Assembly (NCBI GenBank): GCA_021030905.1
Contig: JAGFMI010000006.1
Coordinates: 186,001 to 250,000 of the forward strand
Reading direction: 5' to 3'
DNA length: 64,000 nucleotides
Source: Pyrenula massariospora
Lineage: Eukaryota > Ascomycota > Eurotiomycetes > Pyrenulales > Pyrenulaceae
Numbering within the stretch: position 1 is the first letter of the stretch; each line of letters opens with the position of its first letter. The translations under genes and the position numbers were made by a program. Shown here piece by piece: positions 47,594 to 60,200 of this stretch. The notes under the pieces are model-generated. The model was not told the origin of the DNA, made no database searches, and saw only the letters and a list, made by a program, of their open reading frames with translations.

Positions 47594-47841
47594 GGTGTAG
47601 AATAACTTGCTCTTTTCTGTTGTGTAAGAGTTCAAGGAACTTAAGTGCAAAAGGATAGTGGACCACACGCAAGTTGCTTACATCATGTGACTGCTGACAT
47701 AAGCAATGGCCCTTTCATAGGCATTTCCTAAGTCGGTTTCGGTAACAAATGCTCGTTCTTATACCAAAAGCCAATTCAAGCATTCAATTCAACGTTACCA
47801 GAACAGAATACATTCTTTATATAGCCTGCGAAGGTCGTGCT

Positions 47842-49035
47842 CTAAAAGCAGACCTTAGTCTTCCAAATCATATACCACTGGCCCATATCATTGGGGTCTT
47901 TATCTGACTCTCGCTGGCCAGGAACAAATGCCCACTCATCTAAAGAATCTAGACAATGCTTCATGTGCCGGTAATCTATATCTCTCGCGCAAACATGGTG
48001 TCCTGTTTCTTTCGCCTGCCAATACCTCCTTAAAACGCGAACACAATGGGCCATATGAAAGTTCTTGTCCGAAGGTACCTTGATTCTCTTCGGATCACCT
48101 AAGAAAGATTCTTTAATGTAGTCATCGTGTAATCTGATCTCATTCATTTCCGTGTACCTATTTCGGAACCAGTTTTGATAGCGGGTCTCATCTTCATCCA
48201 TTAGACTCTTAGGGATCATAGCCTGATCATCAATCCGAAATTCCCAGTCGTTGATGTCTTCGATGTTCTGCTCAACCCATGACGAGACGTTGTGGTGGGT
48301 AAATTCCAGTTGATATCTCGGGCCTTTACTGCCCGACGTGTCGTAACGGAGCCATGCTTTCTCCCGAGGGCGGTTCTGCTGTCGTACGAGACCAAAGACA
48401 ACAAGGACGATCATGGAGATAGAGGCAATGGTAGAGATCCACGTTCTAGGGCTAGCTGTGAAGAGAGACCAACGGTTCCGATGTCCAGAGAAAAGGGCTC
48501 GACTCGACAAATGCTGTGTCTCTAAGTACTCTTCAATTGCCTCTTGCTCGGAGCGTGGCAGGTCAAACGAAGTGTTCGTAGCTAGGTCAAGCTTCATGAA
48601 GATGACCACAGCTGAACTGCTGTCAAGTGTCTTGCGGTCGTCTCCGAGATAGGGGAGCTGCTTTCCAGAGAAGGAAAATGTTCGGCATAGATAGGATTGA
48701 GATCGCTGAGGAACGAAAGCTTTGAAGCTTGCAACAACCTCTTCAACAGTCGACGTGGTAGTATCGGGAGATGGGTTGATCCAAGATACAAAAGGGCCAT
48801 CACCCGCAAGAGTGAAGACTGTCCGAGAAGCAGTTCGTGACTCGGCTTTTCGTGAAATCCATTCCAGAAAGTCACATTCTTCTCCCCAATTGTCGATATC
48901 AGTGCCGGAGATGATGGTGATTGTCTCACAGCTTTTGACAATGGAGTAGCTCATGTTGTTTTTTCTGTACTCTGATTTTCTATTAGTATGTAGGACAGAA
49001 GATGTCGAGTTTCGATGAAAGGGCTCCGGCCACAC
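47842..49035 (-). CDS. UstYa-family protein with a long N-terminal extension
   Basis: This is a single-exon gene of 397 aa; a second Met at residue 28 (48954) is a good alternative start. The C-terminal half is UstYa: anchor at about 199-217 (WISTIASISMIVLVVFGLV), then HMAHC (327-331) and HMKHC (357-361), both intact. What is odd is the ~190 residues before the anchor, where the family usually has 30-60. This region is not low-complexity (it contains IDNWGEECDFLEWI and TVFTLAGDGPFVSW) and would lie in the cytosol by the usual topology. No known domain was recognised. A fusion to an upstream gene is possible, but there is no stop or splice break. Confidence 0.88.
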   Translation of the reverse strand: MWPEPFHRNSTSSVLHTNRKSEYRKNNMSYSIVKSCETITIISGTDIDNWGEECDFLEWISRKAESRTASRTVFTLAGDGPFVSWINPSPDTTTSTVEEVVASFKAFVPQRSQSYLCRTFSFSGKQLPYLGDDRKTLDSSSAVVIFMKLDLATNTSFDLPRSEQEAIEEYLETQHLSSRALFSGHRNRWSLFTASPRTWISTIASISMIVLVVFGLVRQQNRPREKAWLRYDTSGSKGPRYQLEFTHHNVSSWVEQNIEDINDWEFRIDDQAMIPKSLMDEDETRYQNWFRNRYTEMNEIRLHDDYIKESFLGDPKRIKVPSDKNFHMAHCVRVLRRYWQAKETGHHVCARDIDYRHMKHCLDSLDEWAFVPGQRESDKDPNDMGQWYMIWKTKVCF

Positions 49036-49897
49036 TGGATTAAGGACTATGTGTTGTGAGGCTTACAACGTACGAACAGCCCATCAATCGATAACCTAGA
49101 GCGGTTGAGTATCCTTCGATGAGAGAGTGTTAGAGTATCCCACTGTGAGGTCTCTTGAAGCCTTGACATTGCTCTAGAACTCATTCTACGAGACTATAAT
49201 GATGGCCGCGTCAGGGTTGGTCAGCCAGCTGTACCCAATTGACTTAGCGCATGATTACGATAATCTTACTACCATTCTTGGAAGCTCCGGCGGATCAGTA
49301 CCTTTCAGAATGCTGACACTGTAATCAAGAATCAGCTGTTGTGACTCAAATGCAATCATTTTGCGAGTGATACGAGGTATATGCAGCTAAGGCAGATTGC
49401 CTTGAGCATAAACGGAAACGAATTCGATTTCACCGCTAGTACGCGAGAAGAAACTTTTACAGTGAAAGCATCACTTATGAATAAAGTAAGGTTGGCTGAA
49501 CAAATTCGGAAAATGGGTCGAAAATTTTGTTGGGTTGCTAAGATGGAAGCCTGATCCGACGCCCTCTGACACGGATAAGCTTATGTCTGCATAACCTTAA
49601 ACCTCGTGTTCTACGGTGTATTGAATACCGGCCACTACTGTAAGATCTGTATTTCGATAAAAATGACAGTCATTTAGAACTTCTATGGTAAAGCGCGTAA
49701 GTCCATAATTCTACGTATCGTAGTCGGCGACCAAAAAGCAACCATCACACGAAACAGCTACGCTTCGTTAACACAGAATAAAAAATCATTAAACATCCAA
49801 TCATTCACCATCGTGAGGCTTTATCCCATTGCATGTTCACCTCATTCCTCTACCCTTTTGTAATGTTTTGAAAGGCGCATCCTCAAGCCCGTTTAGG
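49036..49897. promoter_or_regulatory. Divergent promoter of two UstYa genes
   Basis: About 860 bp between divergent UstYa-family genes. The octamer CCGGCGGA at 49287-49294 also occurs inside the palindrome upstream of the RiPP precursor (41781-41788). This is a possible shared regulator half-site, but could be chance. Confidence 0.3.
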
Positions 49898-50539
49898 ATG
49901 GCAACAGTCTTGATTACCAAGTCAACATCACTACCTTACAGAGAAAACACCGCCGACTATCATCCTCATCCATCACGAAAGCAGCGATGGAAATTCTTCA
50001 GCCATTGGACTGTTGCGATTCTGGTCGGAGCCTGTTTGCTCGTCATCGTTGCAATTAGTTCAATTCGGCCACATACCAAAAGCTCCATGAATCCCGCTGA
50101 AATCGGCTGTGGAGACAATTCCGACGAAGCTATCAAACGCGGCTGCGTCTGGGACCGGATGAACTACGCCTGGACTCCGCCGGCGTGTTTTGAAGCCGAT
50201 ATCGAGACAAAATTCTACGACCAAGAAATGAGGCGAGGTGGGCCCTGGAGATGGTATTTAGATCCAGAGGCACAGCAAGAAACAGCGCAGGATTGGGAAA
50301 TCCTGAGCCGGATAACGACAATCTATACAGAACATCGCTACCACATGCTTCACTGTCTTTATGCTTGGGAGGTCTTTCATGCGGCTGTCTTGCGTGGCGC
50401 CGATATCTATGGCAATTTTGCAAGGTTAGGACATACGAGGCATTGTATAGGCGAATTGGAAAAGCATTCATGGAATGATACAAGGATCGACGCGAAAATT
50501 GACATGTTATTTCTGAGGTGTCAAGGGCCTGCAAAATGA
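49829..50539 (+). CDS. UstYa-family protein, short DUF3328 subtype
   Basis: This is a single-exon gene of 236 aa as drawn from 49829. Met-24 (49898, MATVLITKSTSLPYRE) is the likelier start because it gives a short cytosolic tail before the anchor (VAILVGACLLVIVAISSI). After the anchor is the subtype block CGDNSDEAIKRGCVWDRM followed by WTPPACFEADI, then HMLHC (172-176) and HTRHC (202-206), both intact. This belongs to the fungal subtype with an extra disulfide-prone Cys segment before motif 1. By family, it is a membrane-bound oxidase acting on secreted peptide or other cluster products. It converges with the PKS gene, with 477 bp between stops. Confidence 0.85.
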   Translation: MHVHLIPLPFCNVLKGASSSPFRMATVLITKSTSLPYRENTADYHPHPSRKQRWKFFSHWTVAILVGACLLVIVAISSIRPHTKSSMNPAEIGCGDNSDEAIKRGCVWDRMNYAWTPPACFEADIETKFYDQEMRRGGPWRWYLDPEAQQETAQDWEILSRITTIYTEHRYHMLHCLYAWEVFHAAVLRGADIYGNFARLGHTRHCIGELEKHSWNDTRIDAKIDMLFLRCQGPAK

Positions 50540-51016
50540 CATGGGGAATGCAAATAGAGACCAGGAGCTCAAAAAGCACGCGGAAAAGTCTTCAAGGATC
50601 AGATAACGTGACGAAAAACCGTGCTGTTTGCCCAAAGTCCTCATCAGATAAGCTGATTTATCCCACTTGCTTCATGAGATATTGTCTAGGCTAGCACAAT
50701 ACATGATAGGGCTGAGATGGCTAGGAATATCTGGGCGGAATGTTTTCCTCTCGCAGTCTTCTATCAACAGAAAGAATCTCAGCGCAGAGGTGAAGCTCCT
50801 TCCATCAGTTGCATAATGCAATAAAGATGCCTCGCCGGAGATTGGCAGGAGTAGAAGTAACGTAGGAAAGGCTCTCATTCACGCAGGTTTTCATTGGTCT
50901 GGCAAAGACACTTCTCGGATACTAAAGTAGACTCTATTGTGCGAAATCTAGGGGGACTTGGTCTCTATCTCTATAATAACAAATCATTGCAGCCTCACCG
51001 AATGCCTGAGACCGAT
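50540..51016. other. Spacer between convergent UstYa and PKS genes
   Basis: This holds the 3' ends of both genes. There is no gene or repeat, and it is short for a cluster border. Confidence 0.45.
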
Positions 51017-54000
51017 TCAACTCTTCGCCTTGGCACCCTGATCCAACGTCGCGTCCGTGACCCTTAAGACGGGATTCCTCGCAAAGGTGTTCAGGATGGA
51101 CAGATATGCCTGCATCACTGCCTCGGCGGCTCCCGGCCCATACCGCTCCTTCCGCATCTTTACTGTAATCATCGGCTCCCCTTTGCTCGGATCATCCCCC
51201 ATCTGCAATGTGATATCGTACGGAGTCCCTGCACGCGGGATATCAGTCTCAACTATCTTCGCCTCGCCAATACTTCCGCTTTCGGTCTGGCCTTGCTTGT
51301 AGTCGAAGATGGCCTGGAAGAGCGGCGCGTGGGAGGAGGGGTCGTCGGCACTGGGGCTCGTGGGCAGGCCGAGATGATCGAGAATGGTGGGCAAGGGGAC
51401 GGCGCTGTGGAGCTGGGCGGCGCGCATGTGCTCTTTGGTGGCGATAAGGGCTTCGTTGAAAACGTGACCGGAGTCGTAAGGTATGCGTACGGGAAGGTAG
51501 GAAGCGAAGAGGCCCATTGTTGCTTGATCGATGAGGGAGGCACGGCCAGCGTCGGCAACACCGATAGTGATGTTGGAGGAGGCGGTCATGCGGGCGAGTA
51601 AAATGTTGAACGAGGCGAGGTACAAGTGCATTGGGGTGGCTTGCTGTTTGCGGCTGCGGTCCTTGATGCGGATTGCTACCATGCGGTTGAGCCGCGTGGA
51701 GAATTCGTGCGAGCTCCAATCGAGCGTTGCCGAGCTGGAAGGGTTGGTGAAGGTGGTGGAGAGGACAGGCAAGCGGGGTGGTAGAGTTTTGAAAAGGTTG
51801 GACCAATAGGTAAGGTCGGCGTCAAAGGCGCCTGATGCGAGCTGTGCGCGCTGGTGGATGGCGTAGTCGACGTAGCTCGGCGCTGGTTCGAGAGGGAGGC
51901 CGCTGTAGAGCTGGCTAGCCTCGATGAAAAGGTGTTCAGTGGTCCAGCCATCGCCGACGAGGCGATGGTAGGCGATGATCAAGAGGTGATCGGTAGATGT
52001 CCAGAAGTAATCGGTGATCTTGAGCGTGTCCCCTTTCTCTAGATCGTACTTAACCCCTTGGAGGTCCTTGAATGCTTCGTCGGCAGCTTTCCTGTCTGCC
52101 ACTTTGATGGCTTGAAAGGAGTTTTGGGGCAATCTCATGATTGCTTGCATTGGCCGCTCGGAGGAGTCTGGATCAGATATGAAACACGTGCGAAATGCAT
52201 CACTGCGCTGCAGGGCCTGATCAAAAGCCCAGCTGAGGCGACTCAGGTCGAGAGGGCCTTGCATGTACATGCCAATTGTGCTGTTGAATGTAGCCGGATC
52301 CAGAGGAAGTTGCATCTGCTTCCACGAATACTCTTGTATGATGGAGGTCGGTTCCACACGCTGAAACCCGTCGCCAGATTTAGAAGATTGAGATGGTGGC
52401 GTTGACATGCCGCTGCTCTGTTCAGCGAAGGATGTGGAGGAGACAGTGGAAGTATCATTGGACGTGCTGATGGTCGGCGATGGCGCGGTTGGCGATACGT
52501 CCTTGATTGGCTGCACCGTGTCCTCCAAAGATCCAGAATCAACCAGTGGAATCAAGTCAGGATTCAACCGAGAAACAGCTTCGTCAACTAAATCAGTAGC
52601 CGAAGCGCCGCCCAGAATCTTCAACAAAGGAATGTCCAGGTTGAGATTCTTGGAAAACCACGAGGCTACCGTCGTCGCGCTGAGAGAATCCACTCCCTGG
52701 TCGATTAAAGGAGTTTTCAGATTCAGCTCGTCGCCCGCAGCGAACAACAAGGCCCCACGAATCCTGCCAGAGACACCTTCGAGGATGATGGCGCGGACCT
52801 GATCCATGGTTTCGGCCTTTGTCAATTGGTCCTTAAGGGATCCAACAGCCCCAGTGGCTTCGTCACCAGCGGTATGACGTTCAGACAGCTGGAATGCGGC
52901 AAAGCGTGGATCGTCATACCAGGGAATCCGATCCCGGTCTTTTTCATCCAAGTGTGCCATGCCAGTAACGATTTCTATATCGTCGGTATCCCTATTTCGG
53001 CCAGCCACAACGGCTTCTGCAAAAAGTGCATGAAGTTCCCATTCTTTGACCTCGTCGGCAAGGAACTTGCGGGTTTGGGACTCATTCTCACGCCCAGCGC
53101 GGGAAATGAAGCCTACTCCAATGACAGCACCAATATCGATGGTCGATGCGGCCATGCCGCGAGCGCGTCTTTGCTGGGCCAGAGCTGCGAGGTACGCATT
53201 CGCAGCGCTGTATGCGGCCTGTCCTGGGTTTCCTACAACTAGCACGATAGAAGAAAACATGACGAAGAAGTCCAATGGATTTGCAGGATCAGACAAACGC
53301 TCATTCAACAGACGAGCACCTGTAACTTTCGGCGCCAGGACCATCTCCATCATCGGCAGCTCCATGTTCTTGAACATGACGTCCTGAAGCAGGAGCGGCC
53401 CAAAAGCCACACCAGCGATTGGAGGCATCGAGGCACGCACCTCTGCCAGACCTTTGTCGACTGAGGTTTCGTTGGAGACGTCCCTAGTTCAAAATAGTTA
53501 GCCCACTTTACAACTGTATGTGCCATGACGTCGACATACATTGGAAGCACCATAACCCTCCCTCCAGAACGAGCGATATCATCGATCCAACGTCGGTCAA
53601 TCTTAGGAACACGACTGGACAGCACGAGATGGCGCGCGCCGCGCTCGACCATGAATCGAGCGATCGAACGACCCATGTCACCAGCAAGGCCGACCAGCAA
53701 ATACGTTTTGTCTCCCACAAACAAGTCGTCTGTGTCAATGGGTCGGATACGACTGGTGATGAGCTTGCTTGTTGCCCAGTCGACCATTGCGTTTATCTCA
53801 GGAGCGCGCTTGGAAGACAAAATTTCATCACCAGTGTAAACAGGCATCTCGTCAATATCGCTGCTTTTATGCGCCGCTTTAACAGCCTCGGCGAGGATCT
53901 GCGTCGCAGCTTGAGAGCTTAACGCCGAAATTGGTGTTGCGACGTTCTGGAACAGGTGGTGTGGTCCACGGACGGAGCAGCTAGGTGGAAGACACCTGAC

Positions 54001-57000
54001 CAGTCGACGGCTTAAGCTTGCCGGATTCTGATCGGCAACCAAGTCATATAGCATGGAAGCGTTCGTGGGCAGCTTCGAGCGCAGGCTTCGTTCGGTCTCC
54101 CTTTCGTGTAGATGGATCCACTGGATACCGCTCACTCTAGGTGTAGCTTTAGTGGAAGCAATCGTCAGCGAGATACCGGCAGCCGCGGCTTGATCACGAA
54201 GACTCTCGACATAGAAGCTGGGAGGCTCGAATACGAGCACAGCCGAACCTTGTACAAGGTCAGACATCAGAGTGACGGCGATGATCTTTGCCGATATGCC
54301 CAGGAGCAGCGACTTGGCCTCCTCTTTATTTCCGATATGGACAACTTGACGAGAAGGAACCTGGACATGGGAAGCATTGCTGTCAGATAAAGCTATGACG
54401 ATCGTATCCTTGGAGTTGGCAACGTTGCCTAGAACCAGATGGTAGAACCCCAATTGGCCGATCCGAAGAGCCTTTGCGAGTGAGCACTGCACCTGTATCT
54501 TTAACGTGGTCTCGTCAGGGAACAAGGGAATAGACCGCTCCACATCAGCTCCAAAGAAAGGCTTCTCTTCATCATAACATAAGCTTAGAATCCCTTTCTG
54601 GGGATCTAAGTCGGCCAGGATAGGACGTCGGCCAGAATTAAGCCGATTGTTCATGTCTACGTCGCGTTTGAGACGCGGTACCAGGAGCTTGCCGCCAGAC
54701 AGGTACAACTCGGGCTCTTGTGTCCATAGAAGGCCGCTGTCCTCCCATTTTCCGCCATGTTGCAGACGCAGCACAGTCTCGATCAGGAAACGAGGCTCCA
54801 GATTTTGAATACTGTCAACATCCAGCACTTGTAATTGAATGTCAGGATACTCGTGACGTAATGTACGAAGTAGGCCGATTGTCATGGCTTGCTGAGCATT
54901 CTTAACCCAGGCGTTTTCAGTTACCCACAAGACATGGCGAGCAGCGTTGAAGATGGTTTGTAAGGCGTCGAACTTTTCGTCGTCCAATCCCTCAAAAGTA
55001 TGCTCATCAAGTTCCGAGAGCACAATGAATGTCGACCCAGGCTGTAAGTCAAAGTTGATGATCTCTCGGAGACTTGGGACAATGTCCAATTTGCGTGCTG
55101 GTAGGATGTCGGCGAGCTGGACAACAAGTTCGGCCGTCTCTGGCGAGGAACCTCCGACAACAACCAGTGGCTCGGAAGAGTCCTCGAGAGGGGCAGTTAA
55201 GGGCGAATCCAGCTTCTCCATCAAGTCGTCTACAGCATGGCTGAGGAACACACCGCTCGGGAAGGTCGTACTATCTGGATCAAGGGAGCGGGTATCAATG
55301 CCAGAGAAACCCGACCTCTTCAATAATTTGTCCCATCCATCATAAGGAATGAAAGGTTCCAACACACGACCGTCGTCATGACCAGACCACCAATCCTGGA
55401 ACAACCCGAAGATGAACCCGACACGGGTGTGTTCATGGTGTGCAATTTCAATGACAAGGAGTCGACCGCCAGGTTTCAGCAGAGACCGAACGTTTGCCAT
55501 AGTCTCTTCAAGGTTCGGGGTGGCGTGGAGTACATTAGACGCCGCGATTAAATCGTACGAGTTGGGCTTGAATCCTTGTTCGCCAGGAGGCCGGCGGATG
55601 TCGAGTGGTTCGAAAATCATCTTTTCTGCGTGTCGCTCAAACTCTTTGGCGGCTGGCTCGAAGAAAGTCCGGGAGATATCGGTGAAGGTGTAGCTGTTAA
55701 AAGAGAGCTGATCATGATTCAAAAACAATCGTGTCGCTCCTGCTGTGCCAGCCCCTGTTGCAGTCATCAGTCGTCGTTGTGCTCGGGGGCGATTTGTTAT
55801 ACGTACCAACTTCAAGAACGTCCAAGTTCGGGTAGCGGTGAGTGACTTGTTCGAGGATTCGTTGGTAGTAGTGATAAGATTGGCCGTAACTAACTTCCCC
55901 GCTGTAAAACTCCGTAAGTAAGCCGTCGTGGTCCAGGAGGTCGAAGGCATTTTCATTATTGCGAAACGTGTCGAGCGCGCCTTCGCCAACTCTATGAATG
56001 AGACGGATGAATGGTTGTGATATATTCCTAGACAAATTGTCAGTCAGAAACCCCTTCTGTGTTGGTGAGAAGCCTTACTCTCGAATCATTTTTTCGATAT
56101 CGGCACGTGTGTCCTTATCCCAATCTGGTGTATACCATGCATTGCGACCGGCTTTGGCTTCAGCGAGTACGTATTCACACCATTGGATATACTTTGCGAA
56201 GTGGAAGTTTGCTTTCTCACGATCCTCGGCGGTCAAACTAGCGAGGACAAATCTAATATACCAATACGTAACCCGCTCGATAATTGAGACGTCCCTCTTG
56301 TCCTGCTCTGTAGCGTGTCTATCGGGCTCGTCGAGCAACGCATCAGGATTCAGGGGACCTAGGCTCCATTTGGTATACATGTCGTGATCGTCCGCAGCAG
56401 AGAGCGGGGAGGTAGGCTTGAAACCAATACCTTCGACGTGGAGCATCGTCGCCATGGTCTCGTGGTCAAAGACCTCAATATCACCTTGAATATTTGTGCC
56501 AACACCTGCTATACAAGTGGATGTGAAGTCTACCTGACCAGACGAAGCGCTAATCCGATCAGCAACCCATGGGTTCAAAGCAATGCGACCTATTCCAGTT
56601 GGGACGAGCAGGGATCGTATACGCCCATCACCAGGAGCAGTATACGCCCCAATCATGCTCTGAAAGGCGACATCGAGCGTGCTGGGATGAATAACCATAT
56701 TGCGGTGGTCGTCTTCCAAGCGATGAAAATCGATGGTTCCGTACGCCTTGCTGTCGCCGCGTCTGAGGGTGGTGATTCCACGAAACTGCTTGGTATAGTT
56801 GTACCCAACCTTGTCGAGCATGCTGTAGAATCGGTCGATGCTAACATCGTTGAGGTGAGCGGGTTCTTCCATCGGCGTTGGCAGAGCCTCGCGCGTCGCT
56901 GTTCCGTATGTGATGGCGAGCGTGCCAGCAACTGAACGACTAGGCCCGGTTTCTCTGGCGAGACACGAGTTGATGCTAAAGCTATACACAGCATATTCGT

Positions 57001-60000
57001 CCGTGGTCTGCGACGGGTCCACGTCAAGACTGAGACTGAGCTCGGCCATACTATTTTCATCTTCGAAGGTAACAGCCTTGTCAATTTTGAGGTCTAGAAC
57101 TTCCAAAAGCTGAATGCTCCGTTCGCCGCTCAATTTGACAGCAGCCTCCATGGCCATGACAACAAATCCTGCCCCAGGGAATACAGTCTGTCCTTGAAGT
57201 GAATGGCCATCGAGCCATTCAATGTCCCGTGGCCGTATGAAGTTCTGCCAGTGCATTGACGAAGGAGTGCTGTGGGGGGATTGCCTACCGAGCAATAGAT
57301 GGGGTTTTTCAGCATTGAGCAATGCGCGAAGTGTACGGGACTCTTTCCGATACGATCGCGAGTGGTCCCAAGGATAGCTCGGAAGCTGCTTCGACACATC
57401 GCGGACGTGTCCATCAACCGACAAGCTGCTATAAAAACCGTCAATATCGATAGCCGCGGAGCCGAAGTGCGACCATATGTATCCCAAGCATGAAGAGAAG
57501 GCCCCGGTGTCATCTTTCTTCCGCTCCATACAGCCCACGTATGGGAGGTCAGAACCGGTACAGTTCTGAATAGTTTGCAGGGTTGGGTTCTTGAGCGCAG
57601 GATGAGCGCCAACCTCGATACACATGTCAAGGGGCGTGCTCTTCACGACTGCCAGTTCGACCGCGAAAGAGAAGAGAACTGGAGAGAGCAAGTTGTCTTT
57701 CCAATACTCGGCGTTGAGGTCCCCAGGCCGCATTACCCTCCCTTCAAAGACGGAAGAGATCCAAGCGCTGCGGGGCTCAGCGCCCTGAGTAAAAGTATCA
57801 CCGTCACACCCGCAGGCTTTCAGAGCGGTAACGTACGGTTCTGCACAAGGTTGCATATGGTGCGAGTGATAAGCCTTGTCTACTTTGAGAACTCGAGCAA
57901 ACCGCGATTCTTCAATCAGAATATCGTGCGCCTGGAGAATGGCATCTTTATCTCCGGAGAGTGTAACGGTGTCTGGGCCATTGCTCGCTGCGACTACCAT
58001 TCTACCATCGAAAGCCTCAAGAGTGCACAAGTCGTTCGCGTCGTCAAAGGAGGTCCCTGCAGCCATCATAGCGCCCTCCATACCATCTGGTCCACCTGCA
58101 TGTTTTGCGGTGAGGCCGCGAAGGTATGCAATACGGATGGCTTGCGACGCCGATATAAAGCCGGCGGCGAAAGCGCAAGCTATCTCCCCTGAGCTGTGAC
58201 CGACAACAACCTTGAATGTTACTCCTGCTGCTTCGAGGAGCTTGGTAAGCATGATCTGCACAGCACAGCATAGCGGCTGAGAAAATGCAGCATCGTGCAC
58301 GTTGGAGTCCTGGTCCTCGAGGGAAAGCTGATCTATGAGGCTCCATGAAGGTCGATATTTGGCTGGTAAGCTGTGAAGGGAATCATCAAGCTCTGAGATG
58401 ATATTTCGTGCGTATGCGATCTCAGAAATGAGAACCTTGCCCATAGCTGGCCACTGCGCACCCTGTCCAGTAAAGACTCCAAGAACTTGAGGTTTGCCCT
58501 TCACGTCCGATGTCGTTGTGACAGTTTGCTTTCCTGACACCGAAGCGGCATCGCGTTCGAGAGCCTCGCAAAGTGCTTGCACGGTTTTTGCTTGGATAGT
58601 GTGGCGGACTTGGAGGTTCGATCGTTTCTTCAGCAATGTCCAAGCCAGATCACGTAGTTGAAGTTCGGGCTGATCTTTTAGCCCTCTCTTGAGGTCGTCC
58701 ATAGTAGCTCTTAGTGAGGTGGTAGAGTTCGCTGAGAGAGCAATCGGGGCCAAGCAAGGTGATGGTGATATTGACGGCGATGGGGTTTGCTCTAACGTTG
58801 TTTTCGAAGAGGCGGGAACGTATGATTCGACAATTACATGAGCATTGGTTCCACCGAAACCGAACGAGTTGACTAAATTTAGGTAAGCTCGTATTATCTA
58901 GGTATCGACGTTTTCGGATTTTTGACTTACCGCTGGCTCGTCGTGGTTGATTGAACTTGAGCGCAGGCCAGGGCTGTTGCTTGGTGACAACCTGCAGGTC
59001 TGAATAGAACGGAGCTACTCTCGGATTCAGCTCATTGAATAGCATATTTGGTGGAATGAGGCCATTCTGTATGACTTGCGATGCTTTGATCAGGCCGGCG
59101 ACCCCAGCAGTACCTTCGGTGTGGCCGATGATGGTCTTTATACTGCCCACGTATAGTGGGTCTTCGCCCGCAGCACGTTGTCTGTCACCGAAGAAAGCTG
59201 ACGATATAGCACAGGCTTCTTGTGGATCACCCGCTTGAGTCCCTGTTCCGTGAGCTTCGAAGTATTGACACCGGTCCTCAGCTTTCGTGATATCGAGACC
59301 TGCCGTTTTGTAGACTTGTCTGATGAGCGCCTCTTGTGCTGCGGGGCTCGGCATTGTTATGCCAGGAGTCTTGCCATCTTGGTTGATGCCGCTTTCGCGT
59401 ATGACACATTCGATGGTGTCACCATCGGCAATTGCCTGTTTGAGGGTCTTTAGCACGACGGCAGCTACGCCCTCCCCGCGCGCATAGCCGTCCGCTGCAG
59501 CGTCCCACATCCGAGAACGGCCTGTGGGTGAGAACATGTTGAGCTTACTTGCTGTGACAAAGGGAGTTGGGCCGAGAATTAGATTGGAGCCGGCGGCAAC
59601 AGCAACCTGACTTGCTCCTGTTCGAAGCTGCTGGACAGCATGGTGAACAGCAACGAGAGATGAACTGCAAGCAGTGTCGATGGTCATACTGGGCCCATGC
59701 CAGCCGAACAAGTACGAGACCCTGTTGGAAAGAATAGATGCTGCGGCTCCGGTGGCGGCATAGGTGCTCAATGCATCCATGTCGTAGTTTGAGTTGTCGA
59801 GAAAATCGCGTTGCATCAATCCAACGTAGACGGCGGTAGGAGAGCCTCGAAGATCCTCCATATTAAGTCCTGACGACAAAAGGCTGTCATAGACGGTCTC
59901 CAGAAGCATCCGCTGTTGAGGATCAATTGTATCGACTTCGCTAGGGGAAATATTGAAGAAGCTTGGATCAAACGCATATGGGTCTTCTTCGAGAAAGTAT

Positions 60001-60200
60001 GCGTATTGTGCATTCGTTCGGCCATGATGAGTTCCGTCGGGATGGTAGTAGCCGTCTATATTGAATCTTTCTCTGGGAACTTTCTTCACCAAGTCTGGGG
60101 GGGATTTCAGAAGTTCCCAGAGACGAGAGGGATTGTTTGCACCGCCAGGAAAGCGGCAGCCACTGCCGATCAATGCGATGGGCTCATTATGTTGAGCCAT
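51017..60200 (-). CDS. Highly reducing polyketide synthase with C-terminal condensation-like domain
   Basis: There are five exons separated by introns 58873-58930, 56028-56078, 55755-55806 and 53484-53539, giving 2988 aa. KS has the active site DTACSSS (Cys178) with His317 (EAHGTGT) and His360 ([10 protein letters not shown]). AT follows with [10 protein letters not shown] and [13 protein letters not shown] with [14 protein letters not shown], and C-methyltransferase with [14 protein letters not shown] ~500-aa region without an ER nucleotide motif comes next (psiER), then KR with [16 protein letters not shown] and YSAANAY, ACP with GVDSLSA, and a C domain. The layout resembles LovB and PKS-NRPS-derived synthases, so full reduction would need a trans-acting ER, not seen here. 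In the C domain the HHxxxDG motif reads HRLVGDG (Arg codon 51962-51964). It diverges from a Zn2Cys6 regulator. Confidence 0.95.

Noticed and set aside
51017-60200. Four separate PKS genes
   Set aside because: All breaks between the large frames are removed by 51-58-bp introns with good signals that restore conserved motifs (for example [22 protein letters not shown]), so it is one gene.
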